64,000 nt of DNA from Megascapheus bottae (GCA_024803745.1 JANJXV010000020.1:21874777-21938776); one strand, 5' to 3'. Positions 33,993 through 45,344 are shown, counted from the stretch's first letter. Program-made: numbers and translations. The notes: generated by a model from the sequence alone, not told the origin.

Positions 33993-36320
33993 AGATTGCT
34001 TTATCTATTAAAAATTTATCTAGACTTTATTTTATTTAAGTTCATTTGAGTCAAACTTTATTTTGTGTACAGATGAAACACGGATCCCAATTTTAATTTC
34101 ACTTAACAAACATATAAAAATGACTCCTATTTGGACAAATGGCATTTTATACTCCAAACATAAAGTATGTAATAAAGAAAAGATGGCTGAGGTCATCTCA
34201 AATGAAAAAAAATGAAAGTGATTCTAATAGCATACAGCAATACTGCCTTGAAATCATACTGAAATGTTTGTTCAATTATACAAACTTTGGCTGGAATTGA
34301 GCATTAATCAAAATTAAATGTGTATGTATTAAAAATGACAACAGAATATTCTTCTGTGCATAAACTAGAATGTAGTTTCACAAGAAAAGAAAGTTCCAAT
34401 GAATGAAGCCAATGCACTACAGTATTTTAAGTGCTCTCCTAAGTGCATGGTATTATATTTTAAAGTTCCTTTGCTATGCTCCTAAAGACTTCCCTATTTG
34501 GCAGAACATTTATAAGACTTTCTCTTTTGAAAACAGTGATTATCTAATGATTTCAACTCTTATTCACGACTCCAGATAATTTGCATAATAAGCTTATTGG
34601 TAACTTCAAAATATACATTGGTAAGCAAGGAATAGTGAGGATAATTGTGATGAATGACCAATGTAGTTTTAACTATCAATCCTTAAATAAATTTATGTGA
34701 CTTATTCCAGTAAAACATAACAAACAACTGTTATAATAAAATATAACTATGGGTTCGGCTGTGCAGAAATCATATTTTCATCCAAACAACACAATTTCAT
34801 TTTGATATAAAATGTGAAAAAGTTGAAAGATGAAACTATTATGCCTATTATGCTGACACATGTAATTTGCCAAAATTTCTGACAATTTTCACTAGTAAAT
34901 GAAAACTTTATTCAGAATTTCTTTTTATGATAAAATGCTAAATATTAAAAATATTGGTTCATATTATCCAAGGTTGTACTATTATCTATTTCAACCTAGA
35001 CATAAGTTGTCATTTTATATATTGAATTGTTGAAATTTTCTATACTTTGTTAGTTTTAAGTTCTTATTTTTGATGTAATATACTCTTGATTACAAAACTC
35101 TGAAGTTAGCATTGCTATTTTAAGAGGCAGAAGCTAAGAAAATAAATCTATTACCTCAATTTGAACCTCAGATTTTAAGGTTTTTATTAAGCACCTCATC
35201 TTTAACAATTCACAAAAATGTAATTTTATTAGTGTAGTTATTCTCCATTAAGTAAATAAATGCAGTTGCATGAATTGATAATTATAAAGCTCCATGAATT
35301 CTCAAATAAATTAAAGAAATATTAACATTTTCAGTAACTTCCAATGACAACTCCAACCAACAGAATGTCTCTTTTTGTTTTAATATAGAGAATTACAAAA
35401 TTGGATGTATGTCTTCTACACAACTATTTCAAGAAAAATTGGGCTAATATATTGTCTCATTATAGAAAATATTCCAGTGGAAAAAAAGAATCACTTGCCT
35501 TTATAATTTGATGTGAAACAGCATGCATTAACACATGGGAAACTAATATATTATATTCACTTCTCAAAACAGGTTAATAATTGTTTCTCAATCAATAAAG
35601 CTGCTTGAAGAAAGGTAAGTCAATAAAGACTTTTCAACTGGGAAAGTTCCATACCTATTTGAAAGGTTGTCTTAAATCGTGGAAAAGTCTATACAGCCTA
35701 TTGGATTTCATTCCATATACAGTGAGAATGTGCAAACAAAAGAAAGGCAACTCCTTGAAACTAAATACAAAAATGTCTAGGAAATATATTGAAGTGTTCA
35801 TATTTATATAATTAAATCTGTAGGAAAAATGGAAGCTATACCAACAGTGGAGCAAGTGTAGAAAGTTCTATTGAATTGAGGATATGTCTGATAAACACTA
35901 GCAAAAGTAAATTATTAACATGAGCTTGCCCTACATACACTGGAAAGTGGACACTGCACTGAGAGAGCTGTGGAGTTGTGACATGCTGGGTGTCAATGAC
36001 ATAACTCTGTTATCTCCTACTGCAAAAGTCCCCTGTTCTTCTTGAGTCATGTTCCCAAAAACTTGATTCCATTATCCAGAAACATTTTGAAAATGTGGCA
36101 GTCCTTAATGTGTGCTTTTGATTAGGCAAATAAGACAATCAAAATTGTATACATGTGTTACGCCAAGCATTCTATAAAGGCATCAATGTATAGGACACAT
36201 GATTCTTTTAGGAAATGTCTGAGGTTAACAAAATTTGTTTGTTTGCCCTCCCCACCCCGCCCCTGCACGGACCCTCCATTTGAAAGCTAAACCTGTAAGG
36301 TACAGAAAATATCCTGCTAA
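33993..36320. other. Unassigned AT-rich DNA
   Basis: More than 2 kb with no recognised SINE, LINE or gene. The overlapping ORFs at 35605-35855 on both strands have no recognisable features. Confidence 0.45.
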
Positions 36321-36324
36321 AGGT

Positions 36325-36420
36325 CACCTGCAAGGGGCAGGATCAGGGTTTGAATCTGGACTGCTTGATTTCAGATATTGATTTCAGATGCTGGGTTTCT
36401 AACCATTACAATTCATTTCT
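36325..36420 (-). repeat. MIR fragment, antisense
   Basis: AAGGTCACCTGCAAGGGGCA and GGATCAGGGTTTGAATCTGG are the reversed MIR core. Confidence 0.55.
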
Positions 36421-36652
36421 TCCTCTACAGGCAACTAGCAATGCTGCCCTGATTCCTCCAATTAGTTGATTAGTTTCTCCTCTATTTTTCTCACGTGAAT
36501 GAGAAACAGGAATTACAAAACTTTAACCTAAATCATACTTTGCTAATGCAATAGAAAAAGACTATCCTTAAAAAAAAAGTACTAAATCCAGTAGTATTTT
36601 TAAACTACTTTTAGCAATTTTTTTCTTAGCTTATTATCAGAATATTCAAAGT

Positions 36653-36951
36653 AAGGCCTGGTGCTGATGGCTCAAGCCTGTAATACTACAGGAATTAATG
36701 TCCAAAGCCGAAAGCAGAAAAGTCCTTCTGAGTCTCTTACCACTCAAAAATGGAAATGATAGCTGGGTACCCATGGCTCACACCTGTAATCACAGCTACT
36801 CAGTAGGATGAGATCTGAGGGCTATAGTTAAAAGCCAGTGCAGGCACGAAAGTCCTTGAGACTCCTATCTCCAATGAACTACCAGAAGCTCAAGTGGTAG
36901 AACATTAGACTTGAGTTGAAGAATTCAGGCCAAGAGTTCAAGCCCCACAAA
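36653..36951 (+). repeat. Tandem/nested 7SL/B1-like + Geo SINEs inside one TSD
   Basis: A first SINE start (GCCTGGTGCTGATGGCTCAA, GCCTGTAATACTACAGG) breaks off after the linker (GAGTCTCTTACCACTC, 36731-36746). A second, complete 5' end begins near 36762 (GGCTCACACCTGTAATCACA) and runs to a Geo end (CCAAGAGTTCAAGCCCC). GAATATTCAAAGT at 36640-36652 and 36952-36964 is a perfect 13-bp TSD around the pair. Confidence 0.8.
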
Positions 36952-36964
36952 GAATATTCAAAGT

Positions 36965-37750
36965 GAAGCAAGGAAGGTCGAAACGGAAGTAAGAAGTAGT
37001 GAGAGAAAGACATGTGGGAGGGACAAAAAGAAAAAAAAAGCAGAGAGAGGGACAGACAAGTATCTATTTAAAATCTATCTTGCTTGGTTAAAACATAACT
37101 CTTTTTATCTCCCCACTCCCACACTTGAAATTTCAGGCACAGATTAAGACTCATCTGATCTTGTTGTAATAGAAGTAGAGCAAAAGTCTAATGTTTTATT
37201 CTTTACTGGGTTATTGGTTTTAATTTTTAAAAAAGAGAGCTAGCCTTCTATGTGATAGTATAGTGTCAAAGAGATAGTTGTCTTTAAAAAAACGTTTGAA
37301 ATATTTTGTTCAAAAAATGTTTTTTTGAGATAGTTTGACTTGCAGAAAGATGCAAAAGCAATATGGCCTATTGCAAATTCTTGTCCTAGTATTCCCACCT
37401 GAAAACGGACCACTTTCATTGCTTTATGAAAAGCACAGGAAGTAACACTGCATACCCTGGCCTGCAGGTGTCTTTCCTGCCAGACTCCAAAGGAGACTCT
37501 GTGAAGAAGCATTCAGATCCTGTTGGAGAACAGCTGGCAGCCTGCCCTCTACAATATGGTCTTCATCATGGCTGCCAACAAGATCTGGCCTCCATTATGA
37601 AGAAAAATAACTCAGACAATTTTTGTGGTGAAGGTTTTGAATGCTTACCCAAATTAAGATAATTAAACAAAATTGCCTGAATACATGAAAAATTTAAAAT
37701 ATATATTTTAATATTTTAAATGAAGAAAAGGCATTTAGTTTAGAATACGT
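36965..37750. other. Unassigned DNA
   Basis: Left flank of the large L1. The overlapping ORFs at 37240-37662 have no recognised domain. The segment 37420-37640 is GC-richer than its surroundings. Confidence 0.4.
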
Positions 37751-37765
37751 AAAAGATCTTCTATC

Positions 37766-38165
37766 TTTAATTTCCTTTTTCAAGGTTTTAAAGTTTTCAT
37801 CAAAAAGGTCCTTTACATTCTTAGTTAAGGTAATTCCTAGGTACTTTATTTTCTTTGAGGCTATTGTGAAAGGAGTTGGTTTCCTGATTGTTCCCTCATT
37901 CCTCTCACTATTGGAGTAGAGGAAGGAAGTTGATTTTTGAGGGTTAATTTTATACCCTGCTATCCTTCCAAAGTTTTGAACCAGCTCAAGGAGCTTGGGA
38001 GTAGAGTCTATAGGATTCTTTAAATACAGGATCATGTCATCTGCAAAGAAGGATCCCCTATTTGGATCCCCTTTATGCTTGCTTCTTGCCTTATTGCACT
38101 GGATAGGAATTCTAATACTATGTTAAAGAGGAGTGGAGACAGTGAGCATCCTTGTCTCGTTCCTG
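37766..38165 (-). pseudogene. LINE-1 ORF2 reverse-transcriptase fragment (inverted part)
   Basis: Read on the minus strand, this encodes the heart of the L1 reverse transcriptase palm. [18 protein letters not shown] lies near 38100-38160. The catalytic FADD box lies at 38036-38047 and is followed by MILYLKNP. The frame shifts between the two blocks (around 38050-38070, where part of the spacer is deleted), so no intact enzyme can be made. The sequence stops at EIK, exactly where the TSD begins. About 15 codons are missing between this part and the sense part. Confidence 0.92.
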
Positions 38166-39571
38166 TGACAATGACAATCTTGCCAAGAGCTATCTACAAA
38201 TTCAACACAATACCCATCAATATCCCAATGGCATTCTTTAAAGAAAGAGAAGAGGCAATCCAAAATTTCATATGGAATAATAAAAGACCCCGTGTAGCAA
38301 AAACACTTCTTAGCAGAAAGAACATGGCAGGAGGAATTTCAATACCAAACTTTAGACTCTATTACAGAGCTATAATTATCAAAACAGCTTGGTACTGGCA
38401 CAAGAACAGGCCTGAAGATCAATAGAATAGAACTGAAGACCCAGATATTAAACCACAGACCTGTGGTCACCTAATCTTTGACAAGGGAGCCAAAAAAATA
38501 GAATGGAAGAAAGACAGCCTCTTCAACAAGTTGTGCTGGCAGAACTGGTTAAGCACCTGCAGAAAACTAAAGTTGGATCCTTCTTTGTCACCTTGCACTA
38601 GAATTAACTCCAAATGGATCAAAGACCTGGAGGTAAAAGCCGACACTCTGAAAACATTACAAGAAGGAATAGGAGATACACTAGACCTCCTTGGCACAGG
38701 TCAAAACTTTCTTAATAAGGACCAAGAATCACAACAAATCAAAGAAAGGCTGGATAAGTGGGACTGCATTAAACTGCAGAGCTTTTGTATGGCAAAGGAC
38801 ATAGCTAGCAAACTAATTAGGAAGCCTACAGAGTGGGAGAAGATCTTCACCAACCACACAACAGACAAAGGCCTCATATCTAAAATACATCAACAGCTCA
38901 ACACATTGAATCACTCCAAAACTAATCTCCAAAGAAACAACCATCCCATTAAAAGATGGGCCAAAGACTTAAAGAGAGTCTTCTTTGAAGAAGAAACAAA
39001 AATGGCCTATAGACACATGAAGAAATGCTCAACATCTCTAGTCATAAAAGAAATGCAAATCAAAACAACTCTAAGATTCCACCTCACTCCAGCTAGAATG
39101 GCTAGGATCAAGAAAACTAATAACAGATGCTGGAGGGGATGTGGCCAGGAGGGATCACTACTACACTGTTGGTGGGAGTGCAAACTCGTTCAACCACTAT
39201 GGAAAGCACTATGGCAGTTCCTCAAAAGACTAAACATACAGCTCCCCTATGACCCAGAAATTCCACTACTTGGTATTTACCCAATCATCCAGAAACAAAG
39301 ACATACTAAATCCACCAGCACAACAATGTTCGTTGCAGCACTATTTACCATAGCAAAGATATGGAACCAACCTAGATGTCCCTCAATTGATGAATGGATC
39401 AACAAGATATGGTATTTGTACACAATGGAATTCTATGCTGCTGTCAGAAAGAATGACATTGCCTCATTTGTTAGGAAATGGAAAGACTTAGAAAAGATCA
39501 TATTAAGTGAAATAAGACAGACTCAAAGGAACTTAGGCTCAATGGTTTCCCTCATTTGTCATAATCAGTAG
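38165..39571 (+). pseudogene. LINE-1 ORF2 C-terminal region
   Basis: The frame starts at the junction with [13 protein letters not shown] and runs to the natural stop at 39569-39571. It covers the end of the RT domain and the C-terminal domain. A zinc-knuckle-like cysteine motif (C-x3-C-x8-H-x4-C) lies at 39128-39181. The frame is open except for one in-frame TAG at 38423-38425, where related L1 proteins have tryptophan (DQW context). The last residues, near VSLICHNQ, are shared with the nested copy. The fragment lacks endonuclease and most of RT, so it is inactive. Confidence 0.93.
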
Positions 39572-39635
39572 AAACCTTGGGCTCTTCTAGCAGAGATTTG
39601 CAATAGAGCAAATGCTTGATACAAAAGGCCAAGGA

Positions 39636-40355
39636 CATTTACCCAACCATCCAGAAACAAGGACATACTAAATCCACTAGCACAACAATGTTCATTGCAG
39701 CACTATTCATCATAGCAAAGATATGGAACCAACCTAGATGTCCCTCAGTTGATGAGTGGATCAATAAGTTGTGGTTTTTGTACACAATGGAATTCTATGC
39801 TGCTGTCAGAAAGAATGACAAAGCCCCATTTGTTAGGAAATGGAAAGACTTAGAAAAAATCATATTAAATGAAGTAAGCCAGACTCAAAGGAACTTAGGC
39901 TCAATGGTTTCCCTCATTCGTCATAATCAGTAGAAACCTTGGGCTCTACTAGCAGAGATCTGCAGTAGAGCAAAATCTTGATACATAAGGCCATATAATG
40001 TGAAGCTAATTGAAAGGACCTCCAGGATATTGAAACCAAAGCCATACAACAAATGATTGTTGTCCTTAATGTACTATGTTGTCTCTCATCTCCTTTGCTG
40101 TCCCTTGGTTATCTCATATTGGTATAGTATCTCACTTTGTTATCTGATATATTGAATTTATTTGTATTTGGATATTTGAAATTTGATAGGGAAGGGGGAA
40201 AACCAAGACGGGTGGGGGGTGTGGGGGGGGGAGGGAAATGGGTACCAAGACATGTGAAAGGGTATCAATGTATGTGAATTAATGCACCTTCTATCTGGCA
40301 AATATCATGTAACCCTTTTACTAATTACAATAAAAAAATAAATAAAATTAATAAA
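39636..40355 (+). mobile_element. Nested L1 3' end (ORF2 tail + 3'UTR) with TSD
   Basis: A second L1, truncated to the last ~95 codons of ORF2 (stop at 39933) plus the 3'UTR, sits in the 3'UTR of the outer L1. AAAAGGCCAAGGA at 39623-39635 and 40356-40368 is a perfect 13-bp TSD. Its coding part differs little from the outer copy (for example NDKAPFVRK against NDIASFVRK). It ends in an (A)n/AATAAA-rich tail at 40331-40355. Confidence 0.95.
40199..40244 (+). repeat. G-rich tract in L1 3'UTR
   Basis: Runs of three to nine G (GGTGGGGGGTGTGGGGGGGG) lie in the nested L1's 3'UTR. A weaker version is at 40560-40582 in the outer copy. Such tracts can form G-quadruplexes; that is established for L1 3'UTRs in general, not shown here. 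Confidence 0.8.
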
Positions 40356-40709
40356 AAAAGGCCAAGGATCTCTAGGATATAGAAACATAATCCATATAAT
40401 GAATGATTGTTGTTCTTAAGGTACTATGTCATCTCTCATGTCTTTTGCTGTCCCTTGGTTATCTCATATTGTTACAGTATCTCACTTTATTACCTGATAT
40501 ATGGGATATATTTGTATTTGATTATTTGAAATTGGATAGGGAACGGGGAAAGCAAGATGAGAGGTGGGGATGGGGGGAGGGAAATGGGGACCAAGACATG
40601 TGAAAGGGTATCAATGTATGGGAATTAATGCACCATCTATCTGGCAAATATCATGTAACCCTTCTATTAATTACAATAAAAAATATATGGAAAAAAAAGA
40701 TCTTCTATC

Positions 40710-41118
40710 AAGCCAGATGACATGCATGATTTGTATTTAGGTGACAGGTTAAGCAAAGTGCTGACTTAACTAAAGCCTGAAGGTAGAACCCGTAGTTGAG
40801 AAAAAAAAATGAAAAGCTTTTTATCATATGCATATGGTGTATTTTTTAAGAAATAAAACTTCCAGTGTTGCTTTTGTCACACTAAGTTTGGTGGAAAAGC
40901 TCTGAAGTTGTTTTTATTACACTGGGCGTGGTGCCCAGCTTTAATCACCATTAGGGAAATAGGTCTCTGACCAGGATGATATATGTCCATGTCATGAGAG
41001 CTAGTGGTGAACAGCAGTGTTTCACAAATTACAGCTTAAATTATAACCATAGTAGAGTGAAAGGAAAACACAAATGCAAATTGGAAGGACTGCGGCAGGT
41101 TTAGGAACTTTATACCTT
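40710..41118. other. Unassigned DNA
   Basis: A possible degraded B1 start (CTGGGCGTGGTGCCCAGC) lies at 40922-40940. Otherwise nothing is recognised. Confidence 0.35.
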
Positions 41119-41158
41119 GTGGTGTGTGTGTGTGTGTGTGTGTATGTGTGTGTGTGTA
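41119..41158 (+). repeat. (TG)n microsatellite
   Basis: About 19 units with one TA interruption. Confidence 0.93.
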
Positions 41159-41394
41159 TCTTTTTTGTCAACCTCTGTTTGCTGAGATGCTTAAATATTA
41201 AGGTAAAAAAAATGCAATATCAAGTCAGAAGTCAAAGCGTCCTACTTTGGAAACAAATTTGGTTACATATTTGTCTTATTTTCAAAACAAGTCTTGTCAC
41301 TTATACATGGATCCATAACTGGGTTCTTGAAGGTCTTATATTAAAATTCCTTTGTAAAGTACAAATCTTGTCAATATAACCTTTTTTAACTTTT

Positions 41395-41628
41395 TCTTTT
41401 TCTTTTGTGTGTTATGGGACTTGAACCTGGGGCCTGGGCACTGTCCCTGAGCTCTTTGCTCAAGGCTAGCTTTCTACTGCTTTGTATCAAAGTACCACTT
41501 CCAGATTGCTGGTGGTTAATTGGAAATAAGAACCTTAAGGACTTTCCTGCCCAGACTGGCTTTGAGCATTGTCCTCAGATCTCAGTCTCCTGAGTAGCTA
41601 GTATTGCAGGCATGAATCATCAGTACCC
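41395..41628 (-). repeat. 7SL/B1-like + Geo dimeric SINE, antisense
   Basis: T-rich tail, reversed Geo half (GGGCACTGTCCCTGAGCTC, TTTGCTCAAGGCTAGC), linker TTAATTGGAAATAAGAACC and reversed 7SL half (CCTGCCCAGACTGGCTTTGA, CTCCTGAGTAGCTAGTATTG, GGCATGAATCATCAG). Confidence 0.82.
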
Positions 41629-41639
41629 ATCTAATAAGC

Positions 41640-42000
41640 ACTTTTTAAGAACTAGTTAGAAGGGGCTTTACTGACTTGCACTTTGTCTACAAGTAAAGAA
41701 CAAAGTAGAGCATTGCCTCTTTTATGTAAATTTCATGACAAAAATGCTTTAGCATAAAACACTTGTGGTTAAGAATACATGAATATAAATCAATTCTTGA
41801 TCTTTAGGATCAAGATAATAAAAAAGAACTAAAATTAACTCCTCATAGGTAGAAGAAAATGCCTTCAACTCAATCAAGAATAATAATATAGTAAAAAAAA
41901 ACTATAACTTGCAGAAAGTATTCACTTGAAATTATGTTTGAAATTACCTCTGATAGAAAGGAGAGGATGAATAATGACCAAGCTGGATTTAGTGATGTGA
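41640..42000. other. Unassigned AT-rich DNA
   Basis: No recognised feature. Confidence 0.4.
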
Positions 42001-42011
42001 TTGTCTGATGT

Positions 42012-42206
42012 TTTTTTCTTTTGCTTGTCCTGGGGCTTGAATTCAGGGCCTGAGCACTGTCCTTGGATTTTCTCAAGGCTAGTGCTCTACCGCTTGAGCC
42101 ACAGCACCACTTCTGGCCTTTTCTATGTATATGCCACCAAGGAATCGAACCCAGACCTTCATGCATGCTGGGCAAGCACTGTACCACTAGGTCAAACTCC
42201 CATCCT
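42012..42206 (-). repeat. IDL-Geo SINE, antisense
   Basis: Reversed Geo half (TCAGGGCCTGAGCACTGTCC; CTACCGCTTGAGCCACAGC) then reversed ID half (GGAATCGAACCCAGACC; AAGCACTGTACCACTAGG). TTGTCTGATGTTT (42001) and TTGTCTGAATGTTT (42208) are a TSD differing by one inserted base. Confidence 0.92.
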
Positions 42207-42214
42207 TTTGTCTG

Positions 42215-43180
42215 AATGTTTAAACAAAAATTGTCCAACTTAAAATTGGATTGGAAGAGTGGCTGCTAAGCAAATCTGAGGTTTCTTCAAATCTCCATTT
42301 TCTATAGCAGAATATTATCTATGCTTTCCTTACCATGACTTACAGATTTCAATTTTGTATGTATGTGTGTATATGAACATTAATGCAGACACACAAAAAT
42401 AAGCTTTAAGTCACATTTCCCTGGTATCTACCTCAATGAGAATATAGTAAAACAGTACTTTTTCTGTATGTCTGAAAAACCACCTATGTAAAATTTCAGG
42501 TAATATCTCTTTATCCTAGTATTTTATGATTTAGTGATGTTGCCATGTTATTTAAATAATCATCATTATAAAAACAAATAACATCTCTTTTCCTCATTAC
42601 AATACTGATTTTGAAACTGAAAAAACAAAGGATATAACATAAAATTATTCATCACAGTCCAACAGTAAGACTCTCTTCCTATTCATTATATATCATCCCT
42701 AGGATAATAAAAGTTGATAAATAATCATTAGAGGATTGGCCTTGTCACTATCATATATCATAAGAATTTCATAAAGCATTCATGAATTTTGTTTTCTGCC
42801 TAGAATACCAACTCCTGCTAATTAGACCCATGCAGTGTCTCCGGTCTCTGGTACCAGATGTCATGAGCTTCTAGCTCTTAGCCTTCCATGTGGCTAAAGT
42901 AGTAGGAATGAGCCAGCCGTGTTTGCCTCCCTCCTACAGCCTTTATTAAATACAAACCCACAAACAGATCTCACAAGTACTTCAAATAGGGTTACACATG
43001 CTTGACAAATGAATTACATTAAGTCACACCTACCACCCTAAATGTGTGAACATCATCTAAACACACTCAACAGAAAGCTTTAGACCACCTTTGATCATTT
43101 GCGGAGTAATGAATGATTATTAGACACTGTCACCCTGACAATCACTGTAAATAAAGCATGTGGGGTACGTAGAAACATAG
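42215..43180. other. Unassigned DNA
   Basis: A very degraded reversed 7SL half may lie at 42880-42925 (CTTAGCCTTCCATGTGGC). Nothing else is recognised. Confidence 0.35.
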
Positions 43181-43182
43181 TT

Positions 43183-43366
43183 CCAGTCCTGGGCTTGGGC
43201 TCAGGGCCTGAGCACTATCACTGGGTTTTCTCAAGGCTACAGCTCTACCACTTGAACCACAGCACCATTTCTGGCTTTTTCTATGTATGTGGTAACGAGG
43301 AATCGAACCCGGGTCTTCGTGCATGTTAGGCAAGCACTCTACCACTAGGCCAAACTCCTGGACCCC
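43183..43366 (-). repeat. IDL-Geo SINE, antisense, tail missing
   Basis: Complete reversed Geo and ID halves (TCAGGGCCTGAGCACTATCA; GAATCGAACCCGGGTCTTCG; CTCTACCACTAGGCC). Unlike the other copies, no T-run precedes the Geo end; unique-looking sequence (GAAACATAGTT) adjoins it directly. Confidence 0.9.
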
Positions 43367-43369
43367 AGT

Positions 43370-44465
43370 GTGACTTTTTTAGGGCAGAGAAATCAGACCA
43401 AACACATCACAGTACTGGATGACAAATGCCATACTAAGTAAGTCGCAGATTACATTCTGTGATGCCTTTGGAAGGCTCTGATATGATATCATCCTAAGAG
43501 TCCTGTCAAGCTCCTGGTATGCAGATGGCAATCCTAGCTGGCTAGCAAGCAAAAGAATGCAAAAACAGTAAACATATACATAAAAATTACTTGACATCCT
43601 TTTTGTTGTGTTCTATAATTACTAACCTATACTTCTATAGAACAAGACTAAACTAGCGGATCTCTACTTTCTAACTCAGTGCAAGGAATATAACTCTTTC
43701 ATACAAACTGACAATTGACTGCTGTTGGATATAAAACAATGACAAAGAAATTTCAATGTACGCAATCTTTTTCCTTTTGTGCTGCCCTAATCCTTCATTT
43801 CTGTGTTACAAGAACACTGTCTGTTTCTTACTCCCTCAAGATTTTAGGGGGCACAGAATCATTAGGAATTAACGTGTCACGTTCCCTTCAGCACAGAGGC
43901 AATGTTGATACCTTTGTCAATATCCTAGTGGATATTGCTACAAATCTGTTGTAACCAAAATGTCCTATAAGTTTCCACTTTCCTTGAGATTCATGACAAG
44001 TGGGGTCTAGAACAGTCACAGTAGAATGCCAACATCACCCAGGACCCTTTAGAACTCCTGTGGAAATTGAGCTCTAAAGTCCCAGGCACCCTGAGCTTCA
44101 ATAGCTTTCAGACTCATTTTGTAGCTGGCTTTCTATACCTCCACAGCCCTAAGCAACTCATTTGCTCCTTAATAAGTTTGACTGCCAACTTAAATCCTTG
44201 ACTGACAACTCACACATTTGTCCTGAGGGCCACCAGTATCCCAGACAATCTTCGAATGAAAATTAAACCTAGCAGCTACATAATATGCATATTCTTTTTC
44301 ATATCACAAAGAGCATATTAATATCATGGGGTAAGTTAAAGTGGGGCATAGAGGACAAAGTACCTGGTTTCAAAACCCCTTGAATTATCAAATTTACCTT
44401 TTTTCTTTTCTCATCTTGGTAGTAAAAACTAATCAGCATCTCATTTTCATGATCTCCTGTTGGAC
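43370..44465. other. Unassigned low-copy DNA
   Basis: About 1.1 kb without recognised repeats. It is somewhat GC-richer at 43980-44260. No coding signature was found. Confidence 0.4.
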
Positions 44466-44469
44466 TTTT

Positions 44470-44592
44470 TTTGTGTTGCCTTGTTTCTTTGAAGCAGAGT
44501 CTATATATTTAAGGCTGGCCTTAAAACAATCCTCCTGCCTCGGCCTCCCAAAGGCTTGGATTTCAGGCATGTTTCATCATATCTGGCTGTGT
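44470..44592 (-). repeat. B1 monomer SINE, antisense
   Basis: GAAGCAGAGTCTATATATTT, CCTGCCTCGGCCTCCCAAAG and TTCAGGCATGTTTCATCATA are a reversed B1/7SL monomer. Confidence 0.65.
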
Positions 44593-44939
44593 TAGAGCAG
44601 TGCTAATAAAACAGGGAGGCTTATATATTTTCCATTTTATCATTAAAATGTCTCCATGTTTTGTCATTTTCAAGAGCATATAAACTATCTGCTCTCAAAA
44701 GATGAAGAACATCTTCAAAGTAATAACAAAACAAATAAATGAACACTAGTTGTTTTGTTGCATATTTTGACTGCCCTCATGTCCTCATTCCTTCACTAAC
44801 TGTGGTGGTGGCATCCAAATTTCTTCTTGCTCTTAGAACTCTTAATGACTTGGAGATACAAAGTCCTTTACATAGTTTACCTATGACTTAGAATAACATA
44901 TTCAAACCCCACTTAATGTCCTTTTACCTCTCATTTTTA

Positions 44940-45340
44940 TTTATTAATTCAATAACTAAAAAGGGCTTATTGTATAGCAGACAGCATATTAAATACTAAA
45001 GATATAAAATGACTTCATATGGTCCAAATCCCTATCCTTAAATGGCTTACAGCCTAATAAAAATATAAACATTAATGAAATGATCAATTAATCAAAACTC
45101 TCAGGTAAGTTCTAAATGCCTAAAAATTAGAAGAGATTTCAGAGGAAAGGGAATACAGCAGAATTTGGGCAAAAACAAACTACAGATATTCAGAAAAGGA
45201 GAATAAATGAGACAACTAGCAGAAAATGATGTAAATCTAAGGAAATAGAAAAATTGTGTATGTGAGATTGAATGGGGCAAAGCAGAGTCGTACGGGTCAG
45301 GAAGGAGCAGACCCCAGGAACATTGTAAGTCAAGGAGAGA
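44940..45340 (+). repeat. Ancient mammalian interspersed repeat (tentative)
   Basis: The run 'TTTATTAATTCAATAAC, GGGCTTATTGTATAGCAG, ACTAAAGATATAAAATGAC, ATCCCTATCCTTAAATGG, CTTACAGCCTAATAAAAATA' resembles an old dispersed mammalian repeat with the order 'tttattgagcacttactatgt / ggagcttacagtctagt'. I cannot name the family with certainty. Heavily decayed. Confidence 0.4.
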
Positions 45341-45344
45341 AAAC

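Larger units (their letters stand above)
37766..40694 (+). mobile_element. LINE-1, 5'-truncated and 5'-inverted, with perfect TSD and nested L1
   Basis: The insertion is bounded by AAAAGATCTTCTATC at 37751-37765 and 40695-40709, a perfect 15-bp target-site duplication. Inside, 37766 to about 38165 is antisense L1 ORF2, and from about 38165 to 39571 sense ORF2, followed by the 3'UTR. This is the 5'-inversion structure produced by twin priming. A second L1 3' end lies inside the 3'UTR (39636-40355). The outer 3'UTR resumes at 40356 and ends in a short A-rich tail at 40694. The perfect TSD points to a fairly recent insertion. Confidence 0.95.

Noticed and set aside
42001..42243. ORF on both strands resembling those at 43142, 52836, 54919, 55240, 58455 and 63655
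   Set aside because: The recurring peptide (for example SSGPEHCPWTFSRLELYHLS) is the translation of the IDL-Geo SINE, not a protein family.
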